From positions 1-64,000 of the forward strand of contig JAWKNK010000005.1 of the NCBI GenBank assembly GCA_041391745.1: a stretch of 64,000 bases of DNA. The letters are read 5' to 3'. This DNA is from JAIXWP01 sp041391745 (lineage in GTDB: Bacteria; Bacteroidota; Bacteroidia; Flavobacteriales_D; Sanyastnellaceae). The notes under the pieces were generated by a model. It saw only the letters and a list, made by a program, of their open reading frames with translations. It was not told the origin of the DNA and ran no database searches. How positions within the stretch are numbered: the first letter of the stretch is position 1; every line of letters begins with the position of its first letter. The position numbers and the translations under genes were made by a program. Below, piece after piece: positions 35,734 to 45,287 of this stretch.

Positions 35734-36781
35734 CAAAATATTTTTTTATCACTTTACCTGTGTGGGTATAAGTGAATTTCTTTCTAAAGTGAATTTCTTT
35801 GGGTTGATCTAATTTTGACAATTTGTTGAAAGCACTTTCAAAAAATTCATTGGATTGAATACCTTCTCCTGTTTCAACCATCAATACCAACTTTTCACCT
35901 AGTAAATCATCTGGCTTTCCGCACAGGTAGAACGGCCATTGAATTTCCGAAGTAATAAGTTCTTCTAATTCCTCCACTTGAATCTTACGCCCTCCACTAT
36001 TCACTACTCGATCAATTCTTCCAAGCAATTCAAAACTATTTTCATCTATTAATAGAGCCAAATCATTTGTCTGCACTTTTAGGTTATCAAAATAGGGCAC
36101 TTCAAAATGCACACAACCTCTTTCATCCAAATTTATAATAATTGAAGAATCAATTAATGAAAAATGATTCCTTCTATTGGTTGCTGAGATATGCTGATAG
36201 GCAATGTGAGTCGACGTCTCAGTCATACCATAAGTAGCGTACGAACGATTGGTCAACATGGAAATTTGCTGCCACAAACTTTCTGAAATAGCACCACCTC
36301 CAATAATTACTGAATCGATTTTTGAATATAAATCACTCTGATGATCTAGAAGGTATTGCACTTGCATTGGAGTGAACGCCGCAAAATGAATTTCTTCCTG
36401 AGGCAACTGAGGTTTGGCCTCCGGTTGAACACAAATCAAATTTGACTCAGAAACGATTGCGCGAACAATCATCAATTTGCCGGCTATAAAACTAACTGGT
36501 AAACTCAAAAGCAAATTAGATTTTTGCTTGATCTCAAAAGCGTTAATCGACTTCAAAGCAGAAATTTGCATCCAAGTTTTCGGCAACTTTATTTCCTTTG
36601 GAGTTCCTGTGGAGCCGCTCGTTTTTACAACTACAAAAGGCCTTTCATCAAACCACTCTTTGCAAAAGGATAGAACGTTTTGAATGTATTCTGGGAATTC
36701 ATTTTTGGATTCATGTTCCCAGATGTCTCTTCTATCACAATCGAATTTTACGCCATTAATATTTATAAATCTCTCGCTCAA
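35726..36781 (-). CDS. menE: o-Succinylbenzoate--CoA ligase MenE
   Basis: MenE activates o-succinylbenzoate with CoA in menaquinone synthesis. At 351 residues it is shorter than the usual 450-480 but is typical of the compact Bacteroidota form. Motifs of the AMP-forming superfamily are TSGSTGTPKEI near 54-64, YATYGMTETS near 188, GRIDRVVNSGGRKI near 265, and the C-terminal TGKVIKK with the catalytic Lys. It overlaps menC by 4 bases and rdgB by 8. Confidence 0.93.
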   Translation of the reverse strand: MSERFININGVKFDCDRRDIWEHESKNEFPEYIQNVLSFCKEWFDERPFVVVKTSGSTGTPKEIKLPKTWMQISALKSINAFEIKQKSNLLLSLPVSFIAGKLMIVRAIVSESNLICVQPEAKPQLPQEEIHFAAFTPMQVQYLLDHQSDLYSKIDSVIIGGGAISESLWQQISMLTNRSYATYGMTETSTHIAYQHISATNRRNHFSLIDSSIIINLDERGCVHFEVPYFDNLKVQTNDLALLIDENSFELLGRIDRVVNSGGRKIQVEELEELITSEIQWPFYLCGKPDDLLGEKLVLMVETGEGIQSNEFFESAFNKLSKLDQPKEIHFRKKFTYTHTGKVIKKYFDE

Positions 36782-37842
36782 AACTGATAAGCTTTTAGTG
36801 ATTCTAATCCGTCAAAATGTAGGGCACCATTTTCAGAAGACCATGCAGCAGGAAGATTGTTGAGGTACAAACCGCCGGTGCCCAAACCTTGTTCGAGATT
36901 TACATTTTTAGTAGAAAGCCATTGAGCTATAACATTAAGTCCAACGCTAGACTCTAACATGGAAGTTGCCCACCAATTAATATTCATTGATTCTGCCAAT
37001 TGAATCCACTCGTCACAACCGCTGAGTCCTCCATGCAAAGATGGTTTCAAAATGATATATTGAGGATGAATTGACTCAAGCAGCTCCATTTTTTGTGCTC
37101 TTGAATTTACACCAATCAATTCTTCATCGAGCGCAACTGGTATTGGAGAGTTTTCACAGATCATTTTCATTTCATCCCATTGATTTGCTTGTATCGGTTG
37201 TTCGATTGAATGAATATTGAAAACGGCCAATTGCTTCAGTTTATCTAGCGCTTCATCATTTCTAAATGAGCCATTTGCATCCAAACGAATCGTTATCTTT
37301 TCATTTGACTCCCGAATTTTTTTAATGATTGACAGCTCTTCCTCAAAGTCTATTCCTCCAATTTTCAATTTTATTACCTTGTAGCCCTGCCCTATTTTTT
37401 CAAAAGCTTCCTCCATCATCGGTGTTTTCCCATTCATCCAAACCAGCCCGTTGATCGGGATATTTTGTTTTTTAAACGTTGGAAAAATGATTCTTTCTCC
37501 ACCATTTAATAAATCAAGAATGGCCGACTCAAAAGCGAACTTGATCGCGGGCCTTTTGATTTGCTCTAGGTCTATCACATTATCGGATTCAACTCTATTG
37601 GCAATTTCTTGAATTTGCCCTACCACCTCACTCTTTATTTCTGGACTTAAACCGTATATAGGAGAACATTCGCCTAATCCAAATTTTGTGGGATTAGATA
37701 AGAAGTAGGCTTTTAAAAAATAGATTTCTCGGACGACTAAAGTGTCTCTCGATGTTTTTGCAGGACGTCGGAAATTTAATTGATAAGGAACAAGTTCAAA
37801 CTTTATTTGCTCGATGAACTTGACATTTTTTTGATCATCCAT
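36778..37842 (-). CDS. menC: o-Succinylbenzoate synthase MenC
   Basis: MenC dehydrates SHCHC to o-succinylbenzoate. It is an enolase-superfamily enzyme of 354 residues, with the catalytic KxK in YKVIKLKIGG near 155, metal ligands in RLDANGSF near 190, SIEQPI near 216 and VALDEEL near 240, and the second Lys in ILKPSLHGG near 263. The first 40 bases overlap the end of the upstream membrane protein. No shorter start would keep the conserved N-terminal KFELVPYQLNFRRPAKTSR. Confidence 0.95.
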   Translation of the reverse strand: MDDQKNVKFIEQIKFELVPYQLNFRRPAKTSRDTLVVREIYFLKAYFLSNPTKFGLGECSPIYGLSPEIKSEVVGQIQEIANRVESDNVIDLEQIKRPAIKFAFESAILDLLNGGERIIFPTFKKQNIPINGLVWMNGKTPMMEEAFEKIGQGYKVIKLKIGGIDFEEELSIIKKIRESNEKITIRLDANGSFRNDEALDKLKQLAVFNIHSIEQPIQANQWDEMKMICENSPIPVALDEELIGVNSRAQKMELLESIHPQYIILKPSLHGGLSGCDEWIQLAESMNINWWATSMLESSVGLNVIAQWLSTKNVNLEQGLGTGGLYLNNLPAAWSSENGALHFDGLESLKAYQF

Positions 37843-38864
37843 TCAATTGGAGTTTTCTTAGAGACTTTTCTTTTCCAAAAGAAGCTCATCCAAATACTAA
37901 TTATAACAATTCCAACTGCGAATAGCATAATTGCCCATCTTTCTCTAAAGATAATGTCATTGGTACTTGATTTAGTAATAATACCAATGAACATGGCAAA
38001 AAAGTAGATGGAGTATTTAGAAGCTGAGACATTGTTAACGAAGTTCGAAAAAGCACCAGCCGTGTAGCCTCTTAGCACATATATCAATGTATTCATTATA
38101 AGGTAGCAGAGGGCGATACCATAAATAAGAAAGGCAGGCAAGTAAAATTTCAAATTGAATCCCCACGCATTCAAAAGCACGTCTCGATCTTTTGCTCCAT
38201 AAATTGAAACAGCATATTTTTCTATAGCTATAGAAGAAAGAATAACGATGATTGCAATAAGGCTGGAAGGTGGCAACCATCCTCTTGGACGAAAATCAGT
38301 TCGTCCATAAATCAAACCTGCTACGAAAAAGAAAGCCCATGGAAGTGGCGATAAATATCCATTAAAAAGCAGAAATGAAAATAGGTGTTTGAAATCAGCA
38401 CCTCCCAGTTGAAGCCCACTGAAAGTGGTGAAAGTGGGGAAATCAAAATTTATAAAGACTACACTAATCACCCATATAAAAACAAGAAACGACCTTAAAA
38501 TAAGGTTATTCCACTGCGCGAAAAATGGTGATATAAGGAAAAACAGTCCTGAAGCAAAAAACAGATTTACAGGCCAAATTTTTATAAACAAAACCCCGAT
38601 TATCATCAAAACGCTTCCTCTTCTTCCCATGTAAGAGAGAAGTTTTCGTGATGAAACTCTCCTGTCTCGCATGGTCAATGTCACTGTAAATCCATTTAGA
38701 AAGAAAAACAATGCAGGAAAGAAGTCCATGATAAGATAGTAGTGCTCATGACTCAGCAAATGCATTCGGCCGCCCACATTAAATAAAACCGCACCAGTAA
38801 TACAGCCTATAGTGGCTATTACATAAGCTAGATCGATACCAAGTAAACTACTAGATTTGGCCAT
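37803..38864 (-). CDS. Ten-helix membrane acyltransferase-like protein inside the men operon
   Basis: The 353-residue integral membrane protein has about ten hydrophobic helices. It starts near SSSLLGIDLAYVIATIG and contains the GGRMHLLSHEHYYLIMDFFPALFFFLNGF region, as in the DUF1624/heparan-alpha-glucosaminide acetyltransferase-like clan. The His residues near 36-42 could be the acyl-transfer site. It is placed between menA and menC and overlaps menC by 40 bases, so it is expressed with the menaquinone genes. Whether it acts on the quinone, on lipid or on glycan is unknown. The family assignment is tentative. Confidence 0.6.
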   Translation of the reverse strand: MAKSSSLLGIDLAYVIATIGCITGAVLFNVGGRMHLLSHEHYYLIMDFFPALFFFLNGFTVTLTMRDRRVSSRKLLSYMGRRGSVLMIIGVLFIKIWPVNLFFASGLFFLISPFFAQWNNLILRSFLVFIWVISVVFINFDFPTFTTFSGLQLGGADFKHLFSFLLFNGYLSPLPWAFFFVAGLIYGRTDFRPRGWLPPSSLIAIIVILSSIAIEKYAVSIYGAKDRDVLLNAWGFNLKFYLPAFLIYGIALCYLIMNTLIYVLRGYTAGAFSNFVNNVSASKYSIYFFAMFIGIITKSSTNDIIFRERWAIMLFAVGIVIISIWMSFFWKRKVSKKTPIEWMIKKMSSSSSK

Positions 38865-38912
38865 AAGGTTTAATTTGCGGCGTGAAGATAATCAATTGGA
38901 AGGCAGTCGGGT

Positions 38913-39815
38913 TTAAATAAATGAGCTAATCAGCAGGAGAACACTAAAAAGAAAAGTAGTGAGAGCTACCTTTTTCAATTGAGAGTCTAGCAAAGGAGGT
39001 TCAATACATTTCCACACAAAAACCAAATGATTGATCAAAATCGGAGCTACAAGAAAAATCAGCAGTGTATATTCAGAATCATTTGTAAAAAGAATGGCAA
39101 GCATAAAGAGTAAGGCTCCTATAATCAATAGGGAATGGTAAATTTTTGCTCTTTTAAATCCTAAGGCGACTACGATGGTTTTCTTACCAGAGTCCTTATC
39201 GTTGACATGATCTCTCATATTGTTTACGTTCAACACAGCAGTGCTGAGCATGCCAATAATCGCCATACCACAGATATCTGTAAAACCGATTGTTCCCTTC
39301 AATAGAAATGCACTTCCTCCCACTGCAACCAAACCAAAGAATATGAAAACGAATACATCTCCCAAACCTTTGTAGCCGTATGGATTCTTGCCTGAAGTGT
39401 ATTTGATAGCCGCGGCAATAGCTGCTAATCCTAGTCCAAGAAAAATGAGTGCATAAGTGAACAAGCCTTTAGATGCCAGTCCAAACCACAGCAGCAATAC
39501 ACCAGATAAAAATGCCAAGACAGAAGTGAAAATTACTGCATTCTTCATGGCCTTTGGTGCGATTATTCCGCTCTGCACAGCTCGAGCTGGACCTATTCTG
39601 TTTTCATTATCTGCACCGTTTTGAAAATCACCGTAGTCATTTGCAAAATTGGATAGCACTTGAAGCAAAATGGTAGTGGTGAAAAGAAGAATAACTACCG
39701 ATATATTCAAATCAGTTGTTTCTCTTGCAATAGCCACTGCGGTAATCACCGATGATAAAGCCAAGGGCAAAGTACGAAGTCGCATCGCCCCTATCCAGCT
39801 TTTGAAATTACTCAT
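38913..39815 (-). CDS. menA: 1,4-Dihydroxy-2-naphthoate polyprenyltransferase MenA
   Basis: MenA attaches the isoprenoid tail to DHNA in the membrane. The 300-residue UbiA-family protein has eight to nine helices and two Asp-rich motifs: NFANDYGDFQNGADNENR (about 57-74) and NVNNMRDHVNDKDSGKKT (about 195-212). The start MSNFKSWIGAMRLRTLPLAL is typical. It starts 6 bases after the menB stop. Confidence 0.95.
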   Translation of the reverse strand: MSNFKSWIGAMRLRTLPLALSSVITAVAIARETTDLNISVVILLFTTTILLQVLSNFANDYGDFQNGADNENRIGPARAVQSGIIAPKAMKNAVIFTSVLAFLSGVLLLWFGLASKGLFTYALIFLGLGLAAIAAAIKYTSGKNPYGYKGLGDVFVFIFFGLVAVGGSAFLLKGTIGFTDICGMAIIGMLSTAVLNVNNMRDHVNDKDSGKKTIVVALGFKRAKIYHSLLIIGALLFMLAILFTNDSEYTLLIFLVAPILINHLVFVWKCIEPPLLDSQLKKVALTTFLFSVLLLISSFI

Positions 39816-39821
39816 GCGGCA

Positions 39822-40637
39822 TCAAGGAAATTTCGGAAATTTTTGAAAATCAGGATCTCTCTTTTCCAAAAATGCTTTCTTTCCTTCTTGCGCTTCTTCT
39901 GTCAAATAGTAAAGCAAAGTGGCATCGCCGGCAAATTCCATCAAACCGCGCTGACCATCCAATTCTGCATTCAATCCACGCTTGATCATTCTCACAGCAA
40001 GTGGGCTTCTTTTCATAATGGTTTTGCACCATTGAACCGTAGTATCCTCAAGGTCAGCCAAAGGAACCACCTTATTTACCATACCCATGTCTTCGGCTTC
40101 CTTAGCCGTGTACTGCTCACACAAGAACCAAATTTCTCTTGCCTTTTTTTGACCGACGTGACGCGCCAAATAACTTGATCCAAATCCTGCATCAAAACTT
40201 CCAACCTTTGGACCTGTTTGGCCAAATCGTGCGTTTTCAGAAGCAATTGTTAGGTCGCATACCACGTGCAATACGTGTCCACCGCCTATTGCATAGCCGT
40301 TCACCATTGCAATAACCGGCTTAGGTAATTCGCGAATTCTCTTGTGCAAATCCAACACATTCAATCGTGGTACTCCATCCTCACCGATGTATCCCCCAAC
40401 TCCTTTCACGTTTTGATCGCCTCCACTACAAAATGCTTTATCACCAATACCTGTAAGCACAACTACTGCAATGTCTTGGCGCTCACGACAAATGTCCATC
40501 GCGTCCAACATTTCTAAATTCGTCTCTGGACGAAACGCATTGTAAACTTGAGGTCTGTTGATTGTAATCTTAGCAATACCTTCATAGTATTCGAAAAGAA
40601 TATCATTGTATTCTTTGATAGTAGTCCACTGTCTCAT
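39822..40637 (-). CDS. menB: 1,4-Dihydroxy-2-naphthoyl-CoA synthase MenB
   Basis: MenB closes the naphthoquinol ring from o-succinylbenzoyl-CoA. ATG 40637 gives 271 residues; the longer frame to 40706 would run into menD. Crotonase motifs are KAFCSGGDQNVKG near 80, NGYAIGGGHVLHVVCDL near 125 and the MenB-specific GPKVGSFDAGFGSSYLARHV near 158. The tail is RDPDFQKFPKFP. It lies 7 bases after the menD stop and 6 before menA. Confidence 0.96.
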   Translation of the reverse strand: MRQWTTIKEYNDILFEYYEGIAKITINRPQVYNAFRPETNLEMLDAMDICRERQDIAVVVLTGIGDKAFCSGGDQNVKGVGGYIGEDGVPRLNVLDLHKRIRELPKPVIAMVNGYAIGGGHVLHVVCDLTIASENARFGQTGPKVGSFDAGFGSSYLARHVGQKKAREIWFLCEQYTAKEAEDMGMVNKVVPLADLEDTTVQWCKTIMKRSPLAVRMIKRGLNAELDGQRGLMEFAGDATLLYYLTEEAQEGKKAFLEKRDPDFQKFPKFP

Positions 40638-40644
40638 CTCTACT

Positions 40645-42333
40645 TTATATTGAAGTATTTTGTTTAATATGATTAAAAAATCCTTTGAGGATTTTTTCGT
40701 TTTCAAGTCTTGGCGTCATCACTTCCAATATTGCACATTTAGTGTTATTGAACAACCAATCGAGCCCTGCATTTAATTCATTAGAAGAGCTCACTGTTTT
40801 ACATTCCAAACCATACAAATGCGCAATTTCTGACGCTTTCCGATGGTGTGTTGTTTCAAAATACTCTTCTAGTGCTTCAGTAGTTGAAGGGCCTTCGATT
40901 ATTCTAAAAATCCCTCCACCACCGTTATTTATAACAATAACCTTTAAGTTGGTCGGAATGTTTTTTTGCCAAAATGCATTACTATCGTAGAAAAAGCTAA
41001 CGTCGCCACTGATCAATGTTGTAAGCTGATTAGAAACGAGTGCCGCTCCTATTGCGGTACTTGTGCAACCATCGATTCCACTAACTCCCCTATTTCCAGA
41101 AAACTTCAGATCGCTTCTTCTATCAAAAAGCTGAATGTATCTCGCCACAGAACTATTACCCATTTGCACGAGTGAGTGTTCTGGTAATTTTCTTAAAATA
41201 ATATCTGTAGCCGTGAGATCTGAAAAAGGAGCTGTATTCACAAAAGTCTGCCCTTCATCTTGCTTCCTTTTATTCAAACTCATAAAGTCTGAATGGTAAG
41301 AAGAACTTGGACTTTGGACGAAAGTGATTACGTCTTCAAAAAATCTTTCTGGCGTAACAGGAATAATTTTAGTTAGCCTTTTAAAAGTGTCTAGCAGTTG
41401 TGCATCTTCCGACACATACCAATGTTCGACTTCTTTATTTCGAAGTAGTGATTTTACTTTTTTTGATATAATGTTCTTACCAATGGAAATCACCAGTTCT
41501 GGACGGAAATAATCTACTTCTTCATCCTTCAATGTCATCAGCATTCTATCGATGCAGCCAATAAATGATTCATCTTCTAGTCCAGAATGAGACTCCGTAA
41601 GTACCAAGACATTTGGAAACTGCGCCCACTTTTTTAATAAATCTATTGTTCGCTCGCAGGTATGAAACTGTCCAACCAGGATCATGATTTTCTTTTTAGA
41701 AGAAAGATGCGTTCCTAGTTCGTGCAGCGCTTGCAATGGAAGAGCAATTTCTTTTTCCATCGTGCGTATCAACTTCACCTCGCTTTTACGCGATTCTACT
41801 TGGCCGTAAAGATTTTCTCTGAGAGGAAAATTCAAATGTATTGGTCCGCGAACGGGGCTCATTGCGCGATCAATCGCCTCATTCATCACGCGTGCATTGT
41901 ACCACTCAAAATCTGAGTCATTCATATCTTGAATGATATCATAGGAGGCTCGCACGAAATTTTGAAATACAGCGCTTTGATTTATTGTTTGTCCCTCGCC
42001 TTGATTCACCCATTCCATTGGACGGTCGGCTGTGATCACGATTAAGGGAATTTCTTGATAATATGCTTCTGCAATTGCTGGAGCGTAATTCAACGCAGCT
42101 GTTCCGCTTGTGCAAATCAATGCAACAGGTTTATCCGATTGCTGAGCAATACCGAGACCGACGTACGCTGCTGATCTTTCATCTACAATGCTCATCACCT
42201 CGAATGAAGGATGATTGGCCAAAGACACAGAAAATGGAGCATTTCTCGAACCTGGAGTGATAATGATATGCTTAACCCCTTTTAATTCGAGTAGTTGAAT
42301 AATATCTTGAACTGCTTTTTTATCTGAAATCAT
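40645..42333 (-). CDS. menD: SEPHCHC synthase MenD (ThDP-dependent)
   Basis: MenD joins isochorismate and 2-oxoglutarate. The 562-residue ThDP enzyme has the N-terminal TPGSRNAPFSVSLANH, the ThDP Glu in SIVDERSAAYVGLG near 52, ICTSGTAALNYAPAIAEAY, and the metal-ThDP motif SGDVSFFYDSNAFW near 440. It overlaps menF by 4 bases upstream and is followed 7 bases later by menB, in an unbroken transcript. Confidence 0.95.
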   Translation of the reverse strand: MISDKKAVQDIIQLLELKGVKHIIITPGSRNAPFSVSLANHPSFEVMSIVDERSAAYVGLGIAQQSDKPVALICTSGTAALNYAPAIAEAYYQEIPLIVITADRPMEWVNQGEGQTINQSAVFQNFVRASYDIIQDMNDSDFEWYNARVMNEAIDRAMSPVRGPIHLNFPLRENLYGQVESRKSEVKLIRTMEKEIALPLQALHELGTHLSSKKKIMILVGQFHTCERTIDLLKKWAQFPNVLVLTESHSGLEDESFIGCIDRMLMTLKDEEVDYFRPELVISIGKNIISKKVKSLLRNKEVEHWYVSEDAQLLDTFKRLTKIIPVTPERFFEDVITFVQSPSSSYHSDFMSLNKRKQDEGQTFVNTAPFSDLTATDIILRKLPEHSLVQMGNSSVARYIQLFDRRSDLKFSGNRGVSGIDGCTSTAIGAALVSNQLTTLISGDVSFFYDSNAFWQKNIPTNLKVIVINNGGGGIFRIIEGPSTTEALEEYFETTHHRKASEIAHLYGLECKTVSSSNELNAGLDWLFNNTKCAILEVMTPRLENEKILKGFFNHIKQNTSI

Positions 42334-43305
42334 ATGCGTTGCGAAGCTAATTCAGAAAGCACATTCAACATCACATTCGCCTTATTTTCTGCTTCCTGCC
42401 ATTCACTATTAATATCCGAATCATGCATTATACCACCTCCGGTATAAATCCAAAAGTCTTTCGTTTTACTATCGAATTCTGCACACCTCAATTGAACAAA
42501 CAACTTCGCGTTTTGTGCATTCGTGATGCCTACTACTCCTGTATATTGCTTTCGACTATGCAATTCATTTTTTACAATGAAATTATATGCTTGATCTTTA
42601 GGAAGTCCACATACTGCTGGCGTTGGGTGTAATTTTTCTATCCAATGATCTAAGCCTAACTCAGATTCAAATTCTACGTTTGTTCGAATGTGCTCAAGGT
42701 GAGCAGCTTCTACAGTTTCGGTAGCGTGAATTTGTGTCTTTGCTTGCGGATCAGTTTTTATAGTATCAATCAAATAATCTAAAACCACTCGTTGTTCCAT
42801 AACTTCTTTTTCTCCCCACAACACTTCTTTACCCAATTTTAGGCGTGTGCCGGCTAACGCTGTGGTCTTGAACAAGCTTCCCCTTATCGAGCAAAATCTC
42901 TGGTGTGGCACCAAACCACACATTTCCATTTTTTACTCGGTAAATAAATTTGAAAGCCGAAGGATATTTTTGTCTAAGAACATGGAATAATGCTGAAGGT
43001 GAAAGTTCAAAATCAAAAGTCGCTTTTTTGACTTTGCTCAATACCACTTTTCTAAGACTCTTTGATTTGAGTAGGTCAATCGATTCATTTAAAACTGAAT
43101 TATACTCTTCGAATGAGGTTTCCCTTAGAGGTTTTTCTGTATCATCAAATGCTTTTACAAACCATTTGGAACCATCCGATGCTCGGAGCTCACCTTTTTC
43201 ATTTTCTAAAAAAACCATATTCTCATCAGAAAATGGCAATGAAGCCAAGGCAAAAGACTTGCCCGACATGAAGGCCGTTTCAATTTGATCTAAATCCTCA
43301 GCCAT
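42330..43305 (-). pseudogene. menF: Isochorismate synthase MenF, one frameshift
   Basis: MenF turns chorismate into isochorismate, the first step. Two overlapping frames make one protein of about 325 residues. The first (from MAEDLDQIETAF) carries LRKVVLSKVKKATFDF and VWFGATPEILLDKG; the second carries TALAGTRL, EHIRTNVEFESEL, HPTPAVCGLPKDQ, RKQYTGVVG and the metal-binding EWQEAENKANVML. They meet near 42878, where one extra A in AAGGGGAAGC breaks the frame. All catalytic segments are present. As the rest of the operon is intact, a sequence error is more likely than true loss. Confidence 0.88.
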
Positions 43306-43723
43306 TTTTTCTTTTTACCATCACCGTCAAGCGACTAACTGCTAACAATATTCCTTCTTCATCTACAATTTCTATATTCCACACATGAGATGATCTTCCT
43401 TGATGAAGAATCTTTGCTTTACCGGTAACTACGCCATGGCGCTTACTCTTTAAATGATTGATATTGAGCTCTACGCCTACTGCAAGTCCTCCTTCTTTTT
43501 CCACTAAAATGTGAGAACCAAAGCTGCCCAAAGTTTCAGCCAAAGCTGCTGAGGCACCACCGTGCAGAAGTCCGTACGGTTGATGCGTTCGATGATCCAC
43601 GGGCATCGTAGCTTCGATATACCCTTCTTTGATAACTGTAATTTCCATACCGAGCGCCCCCATCAAGGTCGACTCTCTCAACTCGTTCACCTTCAAAACG
43701 TTATCTTTTTCGCCCATAATCAT
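43298..43723 (-). CDS. menI: Hotdog thioesterase, probable 1,4-dihydroxy-2-naphthoyl-CoA hydrolase MenI
   Basis: The PaaI-type hotdog protein has 141 residues from ATG 43723, with the catalytic loop QPYGLLHGGASAALAETLGS near 50-69 (Glu nucleophile/base) and GVELNINHLKSKRHG. It leads the menaquinone operon, overlapping menF by 8 bases. In this setting the likely substrate is DHNA-CoA, the thioester made by MenB. The fold is clear; the substrate is inferred from position. The start region is divergent from the response regulator. Confidence 0.8.
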   Translation of the reverse strand: MIMGEKDNVLKVNELRESTLMGALGMEITVIKEGYIEATMPVDHRTHQPYGLLHGGASAALAETLGSFGSHILVEKEGGLAVGVELNINHLKSKRHGVVTGKAKILHQGRSSHVWNIEIVDEEGILLAVSRLTVMVKRKNG

Positions 43724-43783
43724 TGGATTTGAAAGCAAATTAAAGCCATTTGATTTGGATATTTGCAGTACAAATCCAAACTT

Positions 43784-44500
43784 ATGTCAAGATACAGAAT
43801 ACTTTTGGTTGAAGATGAAGAGAGCCTAGCTTCAATGGTGAAGCTCAATTTGGAGTTGGAAGGCTATCACGTGGTGTTGGCTACAGACGGCCATACAGCA
43901 TTGGACAAATTTCGAAATCAGGCATTTGATCTTGCAATATTGGATGTAATGCTACCGGAAATGGATGGCTTTGCCGTTTGTCAGACGGTTCGTATTGAAG
44001 GCAACAAGACCCCTATTCTATTTCTATCAGCCAAAGGCACTGGGAAGGACAAAATCGAAGGATTGAAACTGGGAGGTGATGACTACCTCGCTAAACCTTT
44101 CGATTTAGAGGAGCTATTGTTGAGAGTGAGCAAACTTATTATTCGCCATGACAGCGGTGCAAAGTCTTTGTCCGATGTAGAAACTTATCAATTTGGGCCA
44201 AATTCTGTCAATTTCTTGAATTACACTATTGTAGACAAAGAAGGAAAAGAACATGAAATTTCGAAAAAAGAGATCATGTTATTGAAGCTTTTGACCCAAA
44301 AAGATGGCGAAGTAGTGAGTCGAGAAGAGATTTTAGAAAAAGTTTGGGGATACGATGTTTTCCCGAGCACACGCACCATTGACAACTATATTTTGATGTT
44401 TAGAAAATATTTCGAGCCCGATAGTAGGCAACCAATCTATTTTCATAGCGTCAGAGGAGTAGGATATAAATTCACGTCGCCCGCAGAAAAAAGTTTCTGA
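43784..44500 (+). CDS. OmpR/PhoB-family response regulator
   Basis: The 238-residue protein has a receiver domain (LLVEDEESLASMV with acidic Asp pair; phospho-Asp in LAILDVMLPEMDGF near 53; Lys in YLAKPFDLEEL near 104) and a winged-helix DNA-binding domain ending in SVRGVGYKF. ATG 43784 was chosen over an upstream in-frame codon because SRYRILLVEDE is the family start. No sensor kinase gene is adjacent, so it is an orphan here. It shares a 60-base divergent region with menI. Confidence 0.93.
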   Translation: MSRYRILLVEDEESLASMVKLNLELEGYHVVLATDGHTALDKFRNQAFDLAILDVMLPEMDGFAVCQTVRIEGNKTPILFLSAKGTGKDKIEGLKLGGDDYLAKPFDLEELLLRVSKLIIRHDSGAKSLSDVETYQFGPNSVNFLNYTIVDKEGKEHEISKKEIMLLKLLTQKDGEVVSREEILEKVWGYDVFPSTRTIDNYILMFRKYFEPDSRQPIYFHSVRGVGYKFTSPAEKSF

Positions 44501-44524
44501 TTAGAGGCAACCGAGAAAATATTC

Positions 44525-44565
44525 AATCGTCTTTTAGACGGTTACGCAATCTTCCAGGATTGCGT
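44525..44565 (+). other. Two adjacent hairpins after the response regulator
   Basis: AATCGTC/GACGGTT (loop TTTTA, 44525-44543) is followed with no gap by ACGCAATC/GATTGCGT (6-nt loop, 44544-44565). Neither has a T-run, so they are not ordinary terminators. A true terminator follows at 44595. Confidence 0.5.
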
Positions 44566-44594
44566 TGGTTTCAAAATTTTCCTTGCAGGTTTAC

Positions 44595-44621
44595 AAAAAG
44601 GGGTCCATTGGACTCTTTTTT
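44595..44621 (+). terminator. Terminator between the response regulator and rsmG
   Basis: AAAAAGGGGTCC pairs with GGACTCTTTTTT (two G-T pairs) around ATT, followed by further T residues. On the other strand it can also serve rsmG. Confidence 0.7.
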
Positions 44622-44664
44622 TGTTTTTCAGACCATTCGTTTTCAACCATTTAACAAAAGACAC

Positions 44665-45287
44665 TTAAAGGCTTACGTAAACCAATTTTTTGGTCTCAAA
44701 GAAGGGTTCATCAAAATACCCTGTGAGATCATGAACTTCCTTATAGCGGTTTACAGCCTTCAACTCTTCCTTTAAGTCACCCCCTTTCAAACAAATTAGC
44801 CCATTAGGCATCCCATTAATCTGGTTTTGAGTCACTTTCCCATTTACCCATTGGATGAGAAGTTTAAGTTCTGCTACAGCCCTTGAAACGACGAAATCAT
44901 ACTGTCCTTTTACTTGCTCCACCCTTGAATGAGAAGCTGTTACGTTGCTTAGGTTTAAGCTTTCTCGCCACGCCTTCCACCACTTTTATCTTTTTACCAA
45001 TAGAATCTACCAAGTGGAATTGCACCTGGGGCATTACGATGGCTAACTGGTATCCCGGGAAAACTGCCCCCAGTTCCTAGGCCAAGGATTTTCGATCCTG
45101 GTTGAAAGGGCAAGAATTTATAAATACTGAGGCTATGGAGTACATGCTTCTCATAGAGCGACTCCATATCCTTTCTAGAAATCACATTAATTTTTTGATT
45201 CCAATCCTCATAAAGGTCTCGGAGCGCCTCTATTTTTTCCAACTGATCAGCCGGAAGCTTCGGAAAATACTTAAGAATAATATCCAC
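44665..45287 (-). pseudogene. rsmG: 16S rRNA (guanine527-N7)-methyltransferase RsmG, frameshifted
   Basis: RsmG makes m7G527 in 16S rRNA. A GTG at 45287 overlaps the stop of the sigma gene (TAGTG). The N-terminal part (MDIILKYFPKLPADQLEKIE, WNQKINVISRKD, HVLHSLS) leads into the SAM loop LGTGGSFPGIP. Shifts near 45045 and 44953 separate it from VQFHLVDSIGKKIKVVEGV and from the open C-terminal part (VEQVKGQYDFVVSRAVAEL ... KKLVYVSL). The repaired enzyme is about 207 residues, a normal length. The gene is conserved but not essential, so either decay or read error is possible. Confidence 0.85.
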
